From JBBQVO01 sp038211505 (GTDB taxonomy: Bacteria > Chloroflexota > Dehalococcoidia > DSTF01 > JACRBR01), in contig JBBQVO010000022.1 of NCBI GenBank assembly GCA_038211505.1, positions 1 to 27,999 on the forward strand: a stretch of 27,999 bases of DNA. Reading direction: 5' to 3'. Below are positions 1 to 8,028 of this stretch, piece by piece. The notes under the pieces are model-generated. The model was not told where the DNA came from and ran no database searches. It worked only from the letters and a program-made list of their open reading frames with translations. Each line of letters starts with the position of its first letter. Within the stretch, counting starts at the first letter, position 1. A program made the translations under genes and the position numbers.

Positions 1-1
1 C

Positions 2-1444
2 GCCGCGCCTGAGGTGTGGGAGGGCGCGCCGGACGTGCGGTCCGACATGTACTCGCTCGGCGTCGTCATCTACCAGATGCTGACGGGCGTGCTGCCGTTC
101 GATTCAGAATCGCCGAACGTCGTGATGCGCAAGCAACAGACGGAGTCGGTCGATATGGCGCCGCTGCGTCGTGAGACGCGGGCGATGGCGCCGATCGTCA
201 GCAAGCTGCTGGAGAAGCAGCCGAGCCGCCGCTACGAGAACCCGACGCAGCTGATCGAAGCGCTTGAGTCCGTTGAGCCATCAGACCGCACGATGACGGC
301 GCTTGCCGTCGCGGCGCTTGCTGGCACCCATCGGAGTGCGGGGGCGTTGGGTACGCTGTCGACGATCTGGCGATTGCCGCCGTTGTACCGGTATGCGTCT
401 GCGGCGGTGCTTGCGGCGTTTCTTATCGGCGGCGGCGGCGTCGGAGCGGCTCTGGCCTTCGGCTGGCCGCCATTCGGTGGAGGTAGCACCCCCATGGGTG
501 CCGTGGGGCCAGGCACCGCTACTTCCAGTCCGACGCCGAGCACGTCCGCGACACCAGGTACCGTGGCTCCGTCTGTGACGGGTACGCCGCCGACGGCGAC
601 TGCGACGCCGACGCATCCCACACCGACGCCGACTGGTGTGATTCCTCCGACACCAAGCGACACGCCCGTGGCGACTAACACGCCCGGAGGACCGACGGAT
701 ACGCCGACGCCGCAAATACCGACATCAACGCCAACGTCGTTCGGAGCGACACCGCCACCACCGCCTCCTCCGACCTTGACGCCGACGGAGACGCGGTCGC
801 ACCCGATCATGACGACGAGCCTCATCTCGAACTCGGCGATCGGCGATCCGGTATGCCTGCATACGTACTACCTCGATGCACAAGGGACTCACGTACCGGA
901 GACAGTGCCTGCCAACTGTACGCCCGGAGTAGATCGCGACTTTGAATTCTGGGTAGCCACGCCGATCGCTCAGATCTCATGGAACGTGATCCCGGATAGC
1001 GCGGCACGATGGATCGTGCCGCACGATTGGAACTTCTCAGCCGACGGGGACTGGGTGAAGTGGTCGCTCAATCTCAACCTTCATTTTGATGGATCGCCGA
1101 TCGCCGCGAAGCTGACGATGGCGCAGGATGCGTGCAGCGTTGTGAAGATCAACGGTCGCCCGATCCCCAGCGATCACACTATCAACACGAGCACATGCAA
1201 GAATGACGGGCGCACCTGCGGCGTGAATTGCACGAGCGATTTCTGGTACTCGGCCGACGCGACGAAGCTCGATCAGACCTATTTTCAGAACGGGGATAAC
1301 TCCGTCGAGATCGACGTCTGGAACAACGGGGACAAGACGGAACAATGCTTGCCGCCGGAGTGGCCCGCAGACAAGACACCGAACTACCATTGCAATCCGA
1401 CCGGGGTAATCTTCGACTTTGAGGTCACGTACGCCAAGAACTAG
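2..1444 (+). CDS. Receptor-type Ser/Thr protein kinase, 3' part (5' end outside window)
   Basis: The reading frame is open from the left edge and begins inside the kinase C-lobe: the APE motif (bases 5-13) is followed by DMYSLGVVIYQMLTG, which matches kinase subdomains VIII-IX. The ATP site and catalytic loop lie outside the window. After the C-lobe come a single membrane segment (about bases 385-470, Ala/Gly/Leu-rich), a Thr/Pro-rich linker of about 110 residues (bases 500-810), and an extracellular domain of about 210 residues with eight or so cysteines. Bacterial Hanks-type kinases use such ectodomains as sensors, often PASTA repeats. This one has no PASTA pattern and I do not recognise its fold; disulfide bonding is an inference. 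An internal GTG at 14 is not the start. The gene converges on the Fic gene with a 3-nt gap. Confidence 0.9.
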   Translation, partial: AAPEVWEGAPDVRSDMYSLGVVIYQMLTGVLPFDSESPNVVMRKQQTESVDMAPLRRETRAMAPIVSKLLEKQPSRRYENPTQLIEALESVEPSDRTMTALAVAALAGTHRSAGALGTLSTIWRLPPLYRYASAAVLAAFLIGGGGVGAALAFGWPPFGGGSTPMGAVGPGTATSSPTPSTSATPGTVAPSVTGTPPTATATPTHPTPTPTGVIPPTPSDTPVATNTPGGPTDTPTPQIPTSTPTSFGATPPPPPPPTLTPTETRSHPIMTTSLISNSAIGDPVCLHTYYLDAQGTHVPETVPANCTPGVDRDFEFWVATPIAQISWNVIPDSAARWIVPHDWNFSADGDWVKWSLNLNLHFDGSPIAAKLTMAQDACSVVKINGRPIPSDHTINTSTCKNDGRTCGVNCTSDFWYSADATKLDQTYFQNGDNSVEIDVWNNGDKTEQCLPPEWPADKTPNYHCNPTGVIFDFEVTYAKN

Positions 1445-1447
1445 ACG

Positions 1448-1858
1448 TCACGTCCGCCCCGTGTGCGCGCGGAGCCAGCGGGTGACGTCGGCGAGCGGGG
1501 TCGGCGGATCGCTGGCGGCGAGATCGAGTGTGAATGCGAGCAGTTCGTCGTTGGTGGCTGCGAGTTCGTAGCCGTTGATCTCGAAGAACGAGCTCGTGAC
1601 GACCACGCCGATCCGCTTGTTGCCGTCAACGAACGGATGATTCTTGATCATCGATCGCAGCAGCGCCGCCGCTTTGTCCATCGTCGTGGAGTAGTACGGC
1701 TGACGTGGCAGCGCGAGCGCGGAGTCGAGCAGGCGTTCGTCTCGGACTGCGCCGGTCAACAGAGATGTTGGCGACCGCGGATCTTGAAACGACGCTATCA
1801 AATCGCGGATGGCGATATCAACGTCGTTCCGCGTGACGTAGGACCAACGTCGCGCCAC
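1448..1858 (-). CDS. Fic/Doc-family (death-on-curing) toxin
   Basis: A 136-residue protein with the Fic motif HPFVDGNKR at residues 74-82. The His is the catalytic base, and the following acidic residue and Asn/Arg bind Mg and phosphate in this family. Its length fits the compact Doc-like class, which modifies translation factors (Doc phosphorylates EF-Tu), rather than large AMP-transferases; the actual target here is unknown. It starts with GTG three nucleotides after the stop of the small basic ORF 1862-2008, so the two are almost certainly translationally coupled. The upstream ORF is therefore the candidate antitoxin. The inhibitory motif [S/T]xxxE[G/N] of self-inhibited Fic proteins is not evident. 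The pair sits directly downstream of metH on the same strand. Confidence 0.88.
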   Translation of the reverse strand: MARRWSYVTRNDVDIAIRDLIASFQDPRSPTSLLTGAVRDERLLDSALALPRQPYYSTTMDKAAALLRSMIKNHPFVDGNKRIGVVVTSSFFEINGYELAATNDELLAFTLDLAASDPPTPLADVTRWLRAHTGRT

Positions 1859-1861
1859 CGG

Positions 1862-2008
1862 TCAGTCCATGCCTCGGAGCGCCTTCTCGTACTTCTTGAT
1901 CGTCTTGCGCACGGCACGGCGAACTGCGGCGTCGTGGGTTTCAGAAGCCGGCTTCGTCGCGCGACGAGCGGTCTTCGGCGGCGCTGTTGGTTTTCGTGCG
2001 GTCACCAT
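1862..2008 (-). CDS. Small basic protein, candidate antitoxin of the Fic/Doc toxin
   Basis: A 48-codon ORF starting MVTARKPTAPPK and ending KTIKKYEKALRGMD, too short for normal gene finding. It starts at ATG 2006-2008, 23 nt after the metH stop, and its TGA (1862-1864) lies 3 nt before the GTG start of the Fic toxin, as in antitoxin-toxin operons where the antitoxin comes first. The N-terminal half is rich in Lys, Arg, Ala and Pro and probably disordered; the C-terminal half looks like an amphipathic helix that could cover the toxin active site. No AbrB or Phd DNA-binding fold is visible. The function is inferred from position only. An in-frame GTG at 2015-2017 is an alternative start. Confidence 0.6.
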   Translation of the reverse strand: MVTARKPTAPPKTARRATKPASETHDAAVRRAVRKTIKKYEKALRGMD

Positions 2009-2031
2009 GTCTTGCACTCTATCACGGATCG

Positions 2032-5000
2032 CTAACCCTCATCCTCGACGCCCACGCCGAAGTAGCGGGCGTCTGGGTGCGCAAAGACGAGGGCTGATAC
2101 TGATGCTTCGGGTTCCATCATGAAGCCTTCGGTGAGTTGCGTGCCGATCTCTTCGGGACGGAGGAGGCGGAAGAGTTTGGCCTGCTGTTCGAGATCGGGG
2201 CACGCGGGGTAGCCGAAGGAATAGCGCTTGCCGCGGTAGTGCGCTTGAAAGAGATCCTTGCGCGCGACATCGGCGGCGTCGGCGAAGCCCCATTCGGCGC
2301 GGAGGCACGCGTGCAGCCATTCGGCGGCGGCCTCCGCGGTCTCGAGGGCGAGCGCCATCAGCGTGTACGAGCGCACGTACTCCCCGGCGTCCTTCGCGCG
2401 ATCGGCGATCTCGCGGATGCCGGCGCCGGCCGTCGTCACGAACATCGCAACGTGATCGCGGCGGGTGGCGCGGCCGTGGCCGTCGCGCTCCGGCGGCAGC
2501 ACGAAGTCGCTGAGGGAGAGGCCGTCGGTCTTGCGCTGGCGCGGAAAGGCGAACGTTTCGAGCGGCGCGATCTCGCCCGGTTCGAAGAGATGGATCTTGT
2601 TGCCGTCCGGCTCTGCCTCGAAGAACTGCCAGGCGGCGCGGACGGTCATCGCGCCGGCGCGGCACTCCGCTTTGACGCGCTCGACCTGCTCGTACAGCTC
2701 CTTCGCCTTCGGGTCGCCGGCGGCGAGCGCTTCGATGAAACGGCCGCGGAAGCCGAGGTGACGGCCGAAGAGCATCTGCGGGTTGATGAAACTCCATATC
2801 TCGTCGAGGCCGGCGCGCTCCGCCCACTGCTCGGACGACGAGCGCCACTGCACCGTCTTCGGCACGCCACTGATCTCGATCACGTGCCGGTGCGTGTCCG
2901 GCACGTCGAGGATCGGCACGTCGAGGCTGACGGTCGCGCTGCGCTGATCCGTCTCGGGCGGCAGCTCGGCCTCGGGCGTGCGGATGCGTTCCGTCAGCGG
3001 CTTCTCGAGCAGATCTGCTTCGAGCTGCTGGCGCGCGTCGGGATCCATCAGCTTGTTCAGCGTCTCGAGGCCGTTCATGGCGTCGTTGCAGTAGACGACG
3101 GTCGATTCGTACTGTGGGGCGATCTTGCCGCGGGTGAAGCGATCGGAGAGCGCGGCGCCACCGACGAGCAGCGGCACATCGACGCCGGCATCGCGCAGGT
3201 CGCCGGCGGTGATCACCATCTGCTGCGCCGACTTGACGAGCAGGCCGGACAGGCCGATGGCGTCGGGGTGGTGCTGCTGCGCCGCTTCGACGAGCGCTTC
3301 TGGCGGCACCTTGATGCCGAGATTAATCACGCGATAGCCGTTGTTCGACATGATGATGTCGACGAGGTTCTTGCCGATGTCGTGCACGTCGCCCTTCACC
3401 GTCGCGAGCAGGATCGTGCCACGCGCGGCTGTGTCCTCTTTCGCCATAAACTGCTCGAGATGCGACACGGCGGCCTTCATAGCCTCGGCGCTTTGCAGCA
3501 CTTCGGCGACGATCAGCTCGTTGGCGTTGAAGAGACGGCCGACCTCGTCCATGCCCTTCATCAGCGGCCCGTTGATGATCGCCAGCGGCTCCGCTTCGTT
3601 GCGCTTGCGTTCGAGATCGGGGACGAGACCGTCCTTCGTGCCTTCGACGATGTAGTTCGCCAGGCGCTCATCGAGCGACAGCGTCGAGATGTCCTTCTTC
3701 TTGCGTGACGTTGCGCCGCGGAAGTGCGCGGCGAACGCCGCGACCGGATCGTCGCCTCGATTCCAGAGCAGATCTTCGGCGAGTTTGCGCTCGTCGTCGG
3801 GTATCGATGCATAGCGTTCGAGCTTCTCGCTGTTGACGATGGCGAGATCAAGGCCGGCGCGCGTGCAGTGATACAGGAAGACGGAGTTCAGCACCTCGCG
3901 GCCGGCATCGGGCAGGCCGAACGAGACGTTGCTGATGCCGAGGATCGTCTTCGCATCCGGCAGCGCTTCCTTGATCAGCCGGATGCCCTCGATCGTTTCG
4001 ACGGCGCTGCCGACGTAGTTCTGGTCGCCGGTCGCGCAGGGGAAGACGAGCGGGTCGAAAATGATGTCGCCGGCGCGGATGCCGAACTGCTTCGTCAGCA
4101 GTTGCCACGAACGCTGAGCGATCGCCAGCTTGCGCTCGCGCGTGATCGCCTGCGCCTGCTCTTTGTCCTCATCGATGCAGCCGACAACGAGCGCGGCACC
4201 GTACGCGCGCGCCAGCGGCGTCACGCGTTCGAACTTCTCCAACCCGTCTTCGAGGTTGATTGAGTTGATGATCGATTTGCCCTGGCAGTACGTCAGCGCG
4301 CGTTCGAGCGCGTCGGGATCGGTCGTGTCGATCATGATCGGCGCGCGCACCTTCTTCGACAGCAAGTCGTAGAAGCGATCGACGTCGTAGATCTCTTCGC
4401 GATCGGCGTTCTGGAGGTTGACGTCGATAATCTGGGCGCCGCCCTTGACCTGCTGGCGCGCGATCTCGCTCGCTTCGTCGTACTTCTCGCCACTGATCAG
4501 CCGCTTGAACTTTCGCGAGCCGACTTCGTTCGTGCGCTCGCCGATGATCAGCGGCCGGTCGTCCTCGTCGGCCTCGACGAAATCGATGCCGGAGTAGAGC
4601 GCGCGGGCGTGCTTCTCAGCGACGCGCGGCGTCTTGCCGTCGACCATCTGCGCGAGCAGCCGCGTGTGATCCGCCGTCGTGCCGCAACAGCCGCCGACGA
4701 TGTTCAGCCAGCCCTGATCCGCGAAGCGTTCGAGGACGCTCGCCAACTGCTCCGGCGACTCGCAGTAGCGGCCGTCGTGATCGGGCAGGCCGGCGTTTGG
4801 CCAGCACGACGCACGGAACTCGCTGATGCCGACGACGCCGCGCAGATGATCGGTCATGAACTCCGGGCCGGTCGAGCAGTTGAGGCCGAGCGAGAAGAGA
4901 TCGGCGTACATCAGCGACGTCGCGAGCGCTTCCGACGTCTGGCCGCCGAGCATCGTGCCCATCTGCTCGATCGTGCCGGAAACCATCACGGGCAGCTTGA

Positions 5001-5571
5001 AGCCGAGCTCGTCGAAGGAGCGGTGGATGCCGATCAGGCCGGCCTTGATCGTGCGCGTGTCGTTCTGCGTCTCGAGGAGCAGCGCATCGACGCCGGCGCC
5101 GGCGAGCACGCGCGACTGCTCGCCGAACGTCGCGATCAGCTCGTCGAAGGTGACGCCGCCGGTGATCGAGATCGCCTTCGTCGTCGGGCCCATCGTGCCG
5201 ATGACGAAGCGCGGCTTTGTCGCCGTCGAGTACGCGGCGGCCGACGCGCGGGCGATGGCGACGGCCGCGTCGTTGATCTCGCGGACGCGATCCTGCAGCC
5301 CGTACTCGGCGAGGACGATCGACATGGCACCGAAGGTGTTGGTCTCGATCAGGTCGGCGCCTGCTTCCAGATAGCCGGCGTACATGTCCGTGATGACGTC
5401 GGGACGGCTGATGTTGAGGTGCTCGTTGCAGCCTTCGAGCTCCGCGCCGCCGAAGTCAGCGGGCGTGAGATCGCGTCCCTGCAGGTAGGTGCCCTGCGGG
5501 CCGTCTTTCACGAGAATTCGCTCCGCGGCGACCTCGTGCAGCAGCTTGATGCGATCTTCGCGTTCGGTCAT
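2032..5571 (-). CDS. metH: Cobalamin-dependent methionine synthase MetH
   Basis: A 1179-residue enzyme that transfers the methyl group of 5-methyltetrahydrofolate to homocysteine through methylcobalamin. All four modules are present in order. The homocysteine domain (about 1-320) has zinc ligands Cys232 and Cys295-Cys296 (GGCCGT). The pterin-binding domain (about 335-610) follows. The B12 domain (about 640-880) has GDVHDIGKNL at 727-736, where His730 is the cobalt ligand. The reactivation domain (about 885-1179) has GYPACPD near 1120, which binds SAM. Length is close to the E. coli enzyme (about 1227). I chose ATG 5569-5571, where homology begins; the frame is open 50 codons further upstream, but that stretch is low-complexity repeat. 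I see no cobalamin or SAM riboswitch in the short upstream gap. Confidence 0.97.
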   Translation of the reverse strand: MTEREDRIKLLHEVAAERILVKDGPQGTYLQGRDLTPADFGGAELEGCNEHLNISRPDVITDMYAGYLEAGADLIETNTFGAMSIVLAEYGLQDRVREINDAAVAIARASAAAYSTATKPRFVIGTMGPTTKAISITGGVTFDELIATFGEQSRVLAGAGVDALLLETQNDTRTIKAGLIGIHRSFDELGFKLPVMVSGTIEQMGTMLGGQTSEALATSLMYADLFSLGLNCSTGPEFMTDHLRGVVGISEFRASCWPNAGLPDHDGRYCESPEQLASVLERFADQGWLNIVGGCCGTTADHTRLLAQMVDGKTPRVAEKHARALYSGIDFVEADEDDRPLIIGERTNEVGSRKFKRLISGEKYDEASEIARQQVKGGAQIIDVNLQNADREEIYDVDRFYDLLSKKVRAPIMIDTTDPDALERALTYCQGKSIINSINLEDGLEKFERVTPLARAYGAALVVGCIDEDKEQAQAITRERKLAIAQRSWQLLTKQFGIRAGDIIFDPLVFPCATGDQNYVGSAVETIEGIRLIKEALPDAKTILGISNVSFGLPDAGREVLNSVFLYHCTRAGLDLAIVNSEKLERYASIPDDERKLAEDLLWNRGDDPVAAFAAHFRGATSRKKKDISTLSLDERLANYIVEGTKDGLVPDLERKRNEAEPLAIINGPLMKGMDEVGRLFNANELIVAEVLQSAEAMKAAVSHLEQFMAKEDTAARGTILLATVKGDVHDIGKNLVDIIMSNNGYRVINLGIKVPPEALVEAAQQHHPDAIGLSGLLVKSAQQMVITAGDLRDAGVDVPLLVGGAALSDRFTRGKIAPQYESTVVYCNDAMNGLETLNKLMDPDARQQLEADLLEKPLTERIRTPEAELPPETDQRSATVSLDVPILDVPDTHRHVIEISGVPKTVQWRSSSEQWAERAGLDEIWSFINPQMLFGRHLGFRGRFIEALAAGDPKAKELYEQVERVKAECRAGAMTVRAAWQFFEAEPDGNKIHLFEPGEIAPLETFAFPRQRKTDGLSLSDFVLPPERDGHGRATRRDHVAMFVTTAGAGIREIADRAKDAGEYVRSYTLMALALETAEAAAEWLHACLRAEWGFADAADVARKDLFQAHYRGKRYSFGYPACPDLEQQAKLFRLLRPEEIGTQLTEGFMMEPEASVSALVFAHPDARYFGVGVEDEG

Positions 5572-5603
5572 TGGACTTCTATGGTAGCGGATGGGGTTTG
5601 GGC

Positions 5604-5686
5604 GGTCGGTGGCGGCGTGTTGGGGTCGGTGGCGGCCGGGGAGCTCGGCGTTGTTGGTGCCGATGTTGGATGTTGGATGTTGGATG
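5604..5686. repeat. Short tandem and direct repeats upstream of metH
   Basis: Two exact copies of GGTCGGTGGCGGC lie at 5604-5616 and 5624-5636. They are followed by about 3.6 copies of the heptamer GATGTTG at 5662-5686. These lie in the metH 5' leader and explain the meaningless open frame upstream of metH. The heptamer array is a possible length-variable locus. Confidence 0.75.
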
Positions 5687-5719
5687 GTGTGATTCGGGCA
5701 CGCGGCCCCATCCCGACGC

Positions 5720-5754
5720 ACACCGGCCGTCGAACCAAGTTCGGCGGCCGGTGT
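5720..5754. terminator. Long perfect hairpin between doxX and metH
   Basis: ACACCGGCCG at 5720-5729 pairs with CGGCCGGTGT at 5745-5754. Inside it, CGAAC (5731-5735) pairs with GTTCG (5739-5743) across a CAA loop. The single non-Watson-Crick position, T5730/G5744, is a G-U wobble on the top strand and a C/A mismatch on the bottom strand. It begins 25 nt beyond the doxX stop, so a terminator for doxX is plausible, but no T-tract follows on that strand. It could instead act in the metH leader. Confidence 0.45.
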
Positions 5755-5779
5755 CGGCTTCTAAGTGCGGCGGGAGGCG

Positions 5780-6325
5780 TTAGGCGGCTTGTGCTCCGTC
5801 AGTGACGACGGCGGGGCGTTCCTCCGATGTCTTCGCGAGCGGGGTGCGGGTGGCGAGGGCGGTGACGATGCCGGCGGCGACGGCGGCGAGCCCGACCAGG
5901 AACGTCGCGGGGGCGGGCAGGTCGATGCCGAAGGCGTTGTCGAGCGAGTAGGCGCCCGGGCCGGCGAGGCCGACGCTGGCGGCGACGACGCCGAGGACGA
6001 GAACGTACTCAAGGCCGTTGTCCTGAATCCAGAGCTTCGGCCAGTGAGCGGTGATCGCGGCCATCGTCATGGCGGCGACGATCGCCAAACCGCCGAAGGG
6101 GCTGAGCAGGCCGGAAGCGAAGAGCAGTCCGCCGCCAAGTTCACTGGCGATAGCCGTACCCGTCCAGAACGTCGCGGGACGGAGGCGCAGCACCGACCCC
6201 ATGAAGCCGCGCGTGCCCGCGAAGCCGAAGCCGCCGAACCATCCGAAGAGCTTCTGCGAGCCGTGCCCGACAAGAAGGGCGCCGATGACGATGCGAACGA
6301 AGAGCAGTGCGAGATCCTGAGACAT
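5780..6325 (-). CDS. DoxX-family membrane protein
   Basis: A 181-residue integral membrane protein with four hydrophobic segments. It starts MSQDLALLFVRIVIGALLVGHG and carries the HGxQKLFGWFGG signature of the DoxX/SURF4-like family. Family members are small quinone- or thiol-linked membrane proteins, some associated with redox stress; the exact reaction is unknown. I chose the ATG at 6323-6325 because AAGGAG lies 8 nt upstream (6334-6339). The longer open frame to 6409 runs through the promoter. It is transcribed divergently from an HxlR regulator, a common pairing in which the regulator controls the DoxX gene in response to electrophiles or oxidants. The C-terminal 25 residues are a polar tail. 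Confidence 0.88.
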   Translation of the reverse strand: MSQDLALLFVRIVIGALLVGHGSQKLFGWFGGFGFAGTRGFMGSVLRLRPATFWTGTAIASELGGGLLFASGLLSPFGGLAIVAAMTMAAITAHWPKLWIQDNGLEYVLVLGVVAASVGLAGPGAYSLDNAFGIDLPAPATFLVGLAAVAAGIVTALATRTPLAKTSEERPAVVTDGAQAA

Positions 6326-6369
6326 GATGGTGGCTCCTTGAGGCTTGTGGGCGGCTGTCTTATCCGTCC

Positions 6370-6394
6370 GTACTAACTTATGAGTAATTAGTAC
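6370..6394. promoter_or_regulatory. Palindromic candidate HxlR operator in the divergent doxX-hxlR promoter
   Basis: GTACTAA (6370-6376) and TTAGTAC (6388-6394) form perfect 7-bp inverted arms around an 11-nt AT-rich spacer. The whole stretch 6361-6410 is strikingly AT-rich in a GC-rich region. TACT...AGTA-like palindromes are, to my knowledge, typical of YodB/HypR-type HxlR regulators. A TTGTCA hexamer at 6410-6415 and AAGAAT at 6433-6438 (17-nt spacing) could be the hxlR promoter. The transcript would then start at or next to the ATG at 6444, that is, be leaderless. Confidence 0.55.
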
Positions 6395-6443
6395 CTTATT
6401 AACTAACACTTGTCAAGCGCCTTACGATCGGTAAGAATGAGGC

Positions 6444-6821
6444 ATGGCTGACGAATCGACGTTCACCGCCTTTTGCCCGCAATACCATCACGCTGTGGAG
6501 CTGATCGGACGCCGCTGGTCGGGCGCCGTGCTGCGTGCCGTACTTTCAGGTGTGGTGCGATTCAGCGACCTGGCGGCGTCGGTTCCGGGGCTGAGCGACC
6601 GGATGCTTTCGGAGCGGCTGAAAGAACTCGAAGAAGAGGGCATCCTCGTGCGCGACGTGATCCCCGAGACGCCGGTTCGGATCGAGTACCGGCCGACGCA
6701 GAAGGGGCGCGATCTCGCCGTCGTCGTGCAGGCGATTTCGGACTGGGCCGATGCCTGGGTTCCGGGCGACGGATGCGCGACCGATGCTGCGGCGGCGACG
6801 GGCGATCCTGCGCGAGTTTAA
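6444..6821 (+). CDS. HxlR-family winged-helix transcriptional regulator
   Basis: A 125-residue protein with the full HxlR pattern: CP at residues 11-12, VELIGRRWSGAVLRAVL, VRFSDLAASVPGLSDRMLSERLKELEEEGILVRDVIPETPVRIEY and a KGRDL element. It is a dimeric winged helix, with recognition helix around SDRMLSERLKEL. Cys11 sits where YodB and HypR of Bacillus carry their redox-sensing cysteine, so thiol-stress sensing is plausible. The divergent doxX gene and the shared palindrome at 6370-6394 suggest it controls both genes. There is only GAGG at 1 nt from the ATG, so leaderless or weak initiation is likely. The last 15 or so residues are a low-complexity Ala/Asp tail. Confidence 0.92.
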   Translation: MADESTFTAFCPQYHHAVELIGRRWSGAVLRAVLSGVVRFSDLAASVPGLSDRMLSERLKELEEEGILVRDVIPETPVRIEYRPTQKGRDLAVVVQAISDWADAWVPGDGCATDAAAATGDPARV

Positions 6822-6853
6822 CGGTCACGAGCATTTTTGGTTCGTAGCGATCA

Positions 6854-7038
6854 AACAGCCGGGGACGGCTGTTCGGCATCGATTGTGCGTGAATTGGCGG
6901 GATGATCTGCGTCCGGAGAGGGCGCAGCGAGCAGCGCCCCTACGATCGGATTGCCGCGCGAATGCGGCAACGGCCGGGGACGGCCGTTCTACATCGGGTT
7001 TCTGTAGCGGCGCCAACAGCCGGGGACGGCTGTTCCAC
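6854..7038. repeat. Cluster of REP-like hairpins (four copies)
   Basis: Four short palindromes lie in the convergent gap between hxlR and the lipoprotein gene. AACAGCCG-GGGA-CGGCTGTT is at 6854-6873. GGGCGC...GCGCCC is at 6920-6939 with tail CTAC at 6940-6943. AACGGCCG-GGGA-CGGCCGTT is at 6969-6988 with tail CTAC at 6989-6992. AACAGCCG-GGGA-CGGCTGTT is at 7015-7034 with tail CCAC. A further hairpin TTGCCGC...GCGGCAA (6951-6970) abuts the third. Read on the bottom strand, the tail is GTAG or GTGG directly 5' of the stem, as in REP elements. They may also serve as bidirectional terminators for the converging genes. Confidence 0.75.
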
Positions 7039-7062
7039 ATCACTGGTTCAGCGTCGGCGGCG

Positions 7063-8025
7063 CTACCAGTCGGGGACGTTTTCGTTGATGTCGGGGGTGT
7101 TCGTGAGACGGCGCTGATTGCTGCCGTCGCGATCCATCACGTACAGCTCGGCGTTGCCGTCGCGGTGTGAGATGAAGACGATGCTCTTGTCGTCGGGCGA
7201 TGGGTTGGCGTAGTCGTCGACGGCGGGGTCGGCCGTGAGACGCTTGTCGTCGGGATCCGTGCGCTCGTCGGTTGATGTCAGATCGTGGGCGAAGAGATCT
7301 TCGTTGTCTGCGGCCTCTTCGCCCTTCGCGACGGACGCGTACGTCAGCGTCTTGCCGTCGTGCGTGAAGTGCGGGCAGGCGTCCGACGCCGGCGTTGAGA
7401 TGCGCGGCCGCACCTGTTTCGTGCTCACGTCGACGGAGTAGATGTCGATGTCGTCGCGGTCGAGCGCGATGGCCGCGAAGTAGATCTGTTGCGTATCGGG
7501 GCGCCAGGCCGGGAACTCGACAAACTTGTACGGGCCGGCGAGACGCTGCGTGTTCGCGCCGCTGGCATCCATGACATCGAGAAAGGCGCCGTTGTCGGTC
7601 ATCTCGGCGTAGGCGATCTGCTTGCCATCGAGCGAGAACTTGGGGCTGACTTCGGACGCTGGTGTCTGCGTGATACGACGCACGTTCTTGCCGTTCGCGT
7701 CCATGATGTACACGTCGGACTTGCCCGCCTCACGGTCGCGATCGGACGTGAAGATGATCTGCTTGCGATCCGGCGACCAGGCAGGATTGCCATCGAAGCT
7801 CGTGCCGAACGTGAGCTCCTTCGATGCGCCGGTGTTCGGATCGATCGTCCAGACGTTCGACGTGTGATCGGGCGCGGCGGCTTCGTAGACGACGAGATTC
7901 TTGTTCGACGGGCTCCCGCTCCCGCCGCAGGCGCTTGCGAATACAGCGACAACAGCTGCGGCGCAGACGATGACACCGAACGCGCGAGCCCCAAGAGCCA
8001 ACCGCCAACCGCTAACCAACCTCAC
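7063..8025 (-). CDS. TolB-like PD40 beta-propeller lipoprotein
   Basis: A 320-residue exported protein. It has an N-terminal positively charged region, a hydrophobic stretch and a lipobox-like ASAC with Cys33 as probable lipidation site. About five or six WD40-like PD40 repeats follow, each of the form PxWSPDxxxIxFxSxRxGxxxxYxMDxxGxNxRRLT; the last one ends at the stop. Such propellers resemble TolB or the non-catalytic part of DPP IV and bind proteins or sugars at the cell surface; the partner here is unknown. It starts at GTG 8023-8025, 3 nt after the argS stop, so it is probably co-transcribed and coupled with argS. No other Tol-Pal genes are nearby. Confidence 0.88.
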   Translation of the reverse strand: MRLVSGWRLALGARAFGVIVCAAAVVAVFASACGGSGSPSNKNLVVYEAAAPDHTSNVWTIDPNTGASKELTFGTSFDGNPAWSPDRKQIIFTSDRDREAGKSDVYIMDANGKNVRRITQTPASEVSPKFSLDGKQIAYAEMTDNGAFLDVMDASGANTQRLAGPYKFVEFPAWRPDTQQIYFAAIALDRDDIDIYSVDVSTKQVRPRISTPASDACPHFTHDGKTLTYASVAKGEEAADNEDLFAHDLTSTDERTDPDDKRLTADPAVDDYANPSPDDKSIVFISHRDGNAELYVMDRDGSNQRRLTNTPDINENVPDW

Positions 8026-8028
8026 GAC

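Noticed and set aside
500..810. Thr/Pro-rich antisense frames in the kinase linker
   Set aside because: They mirror the low-complexity linker codons and have no independent coding signs.
5572..5721. N-terminal extension of metH to 5721
   Set aside because: The 50 extra codons translate low-complexity heptamer repeats and precede the point where family homology begins.
5572..5779. Cobalamin or SAM riboswitch upstream of metH
   Set aside because: No B12 box or SAM core is visible, and most of the 208 nt is repeats and one hairpin.
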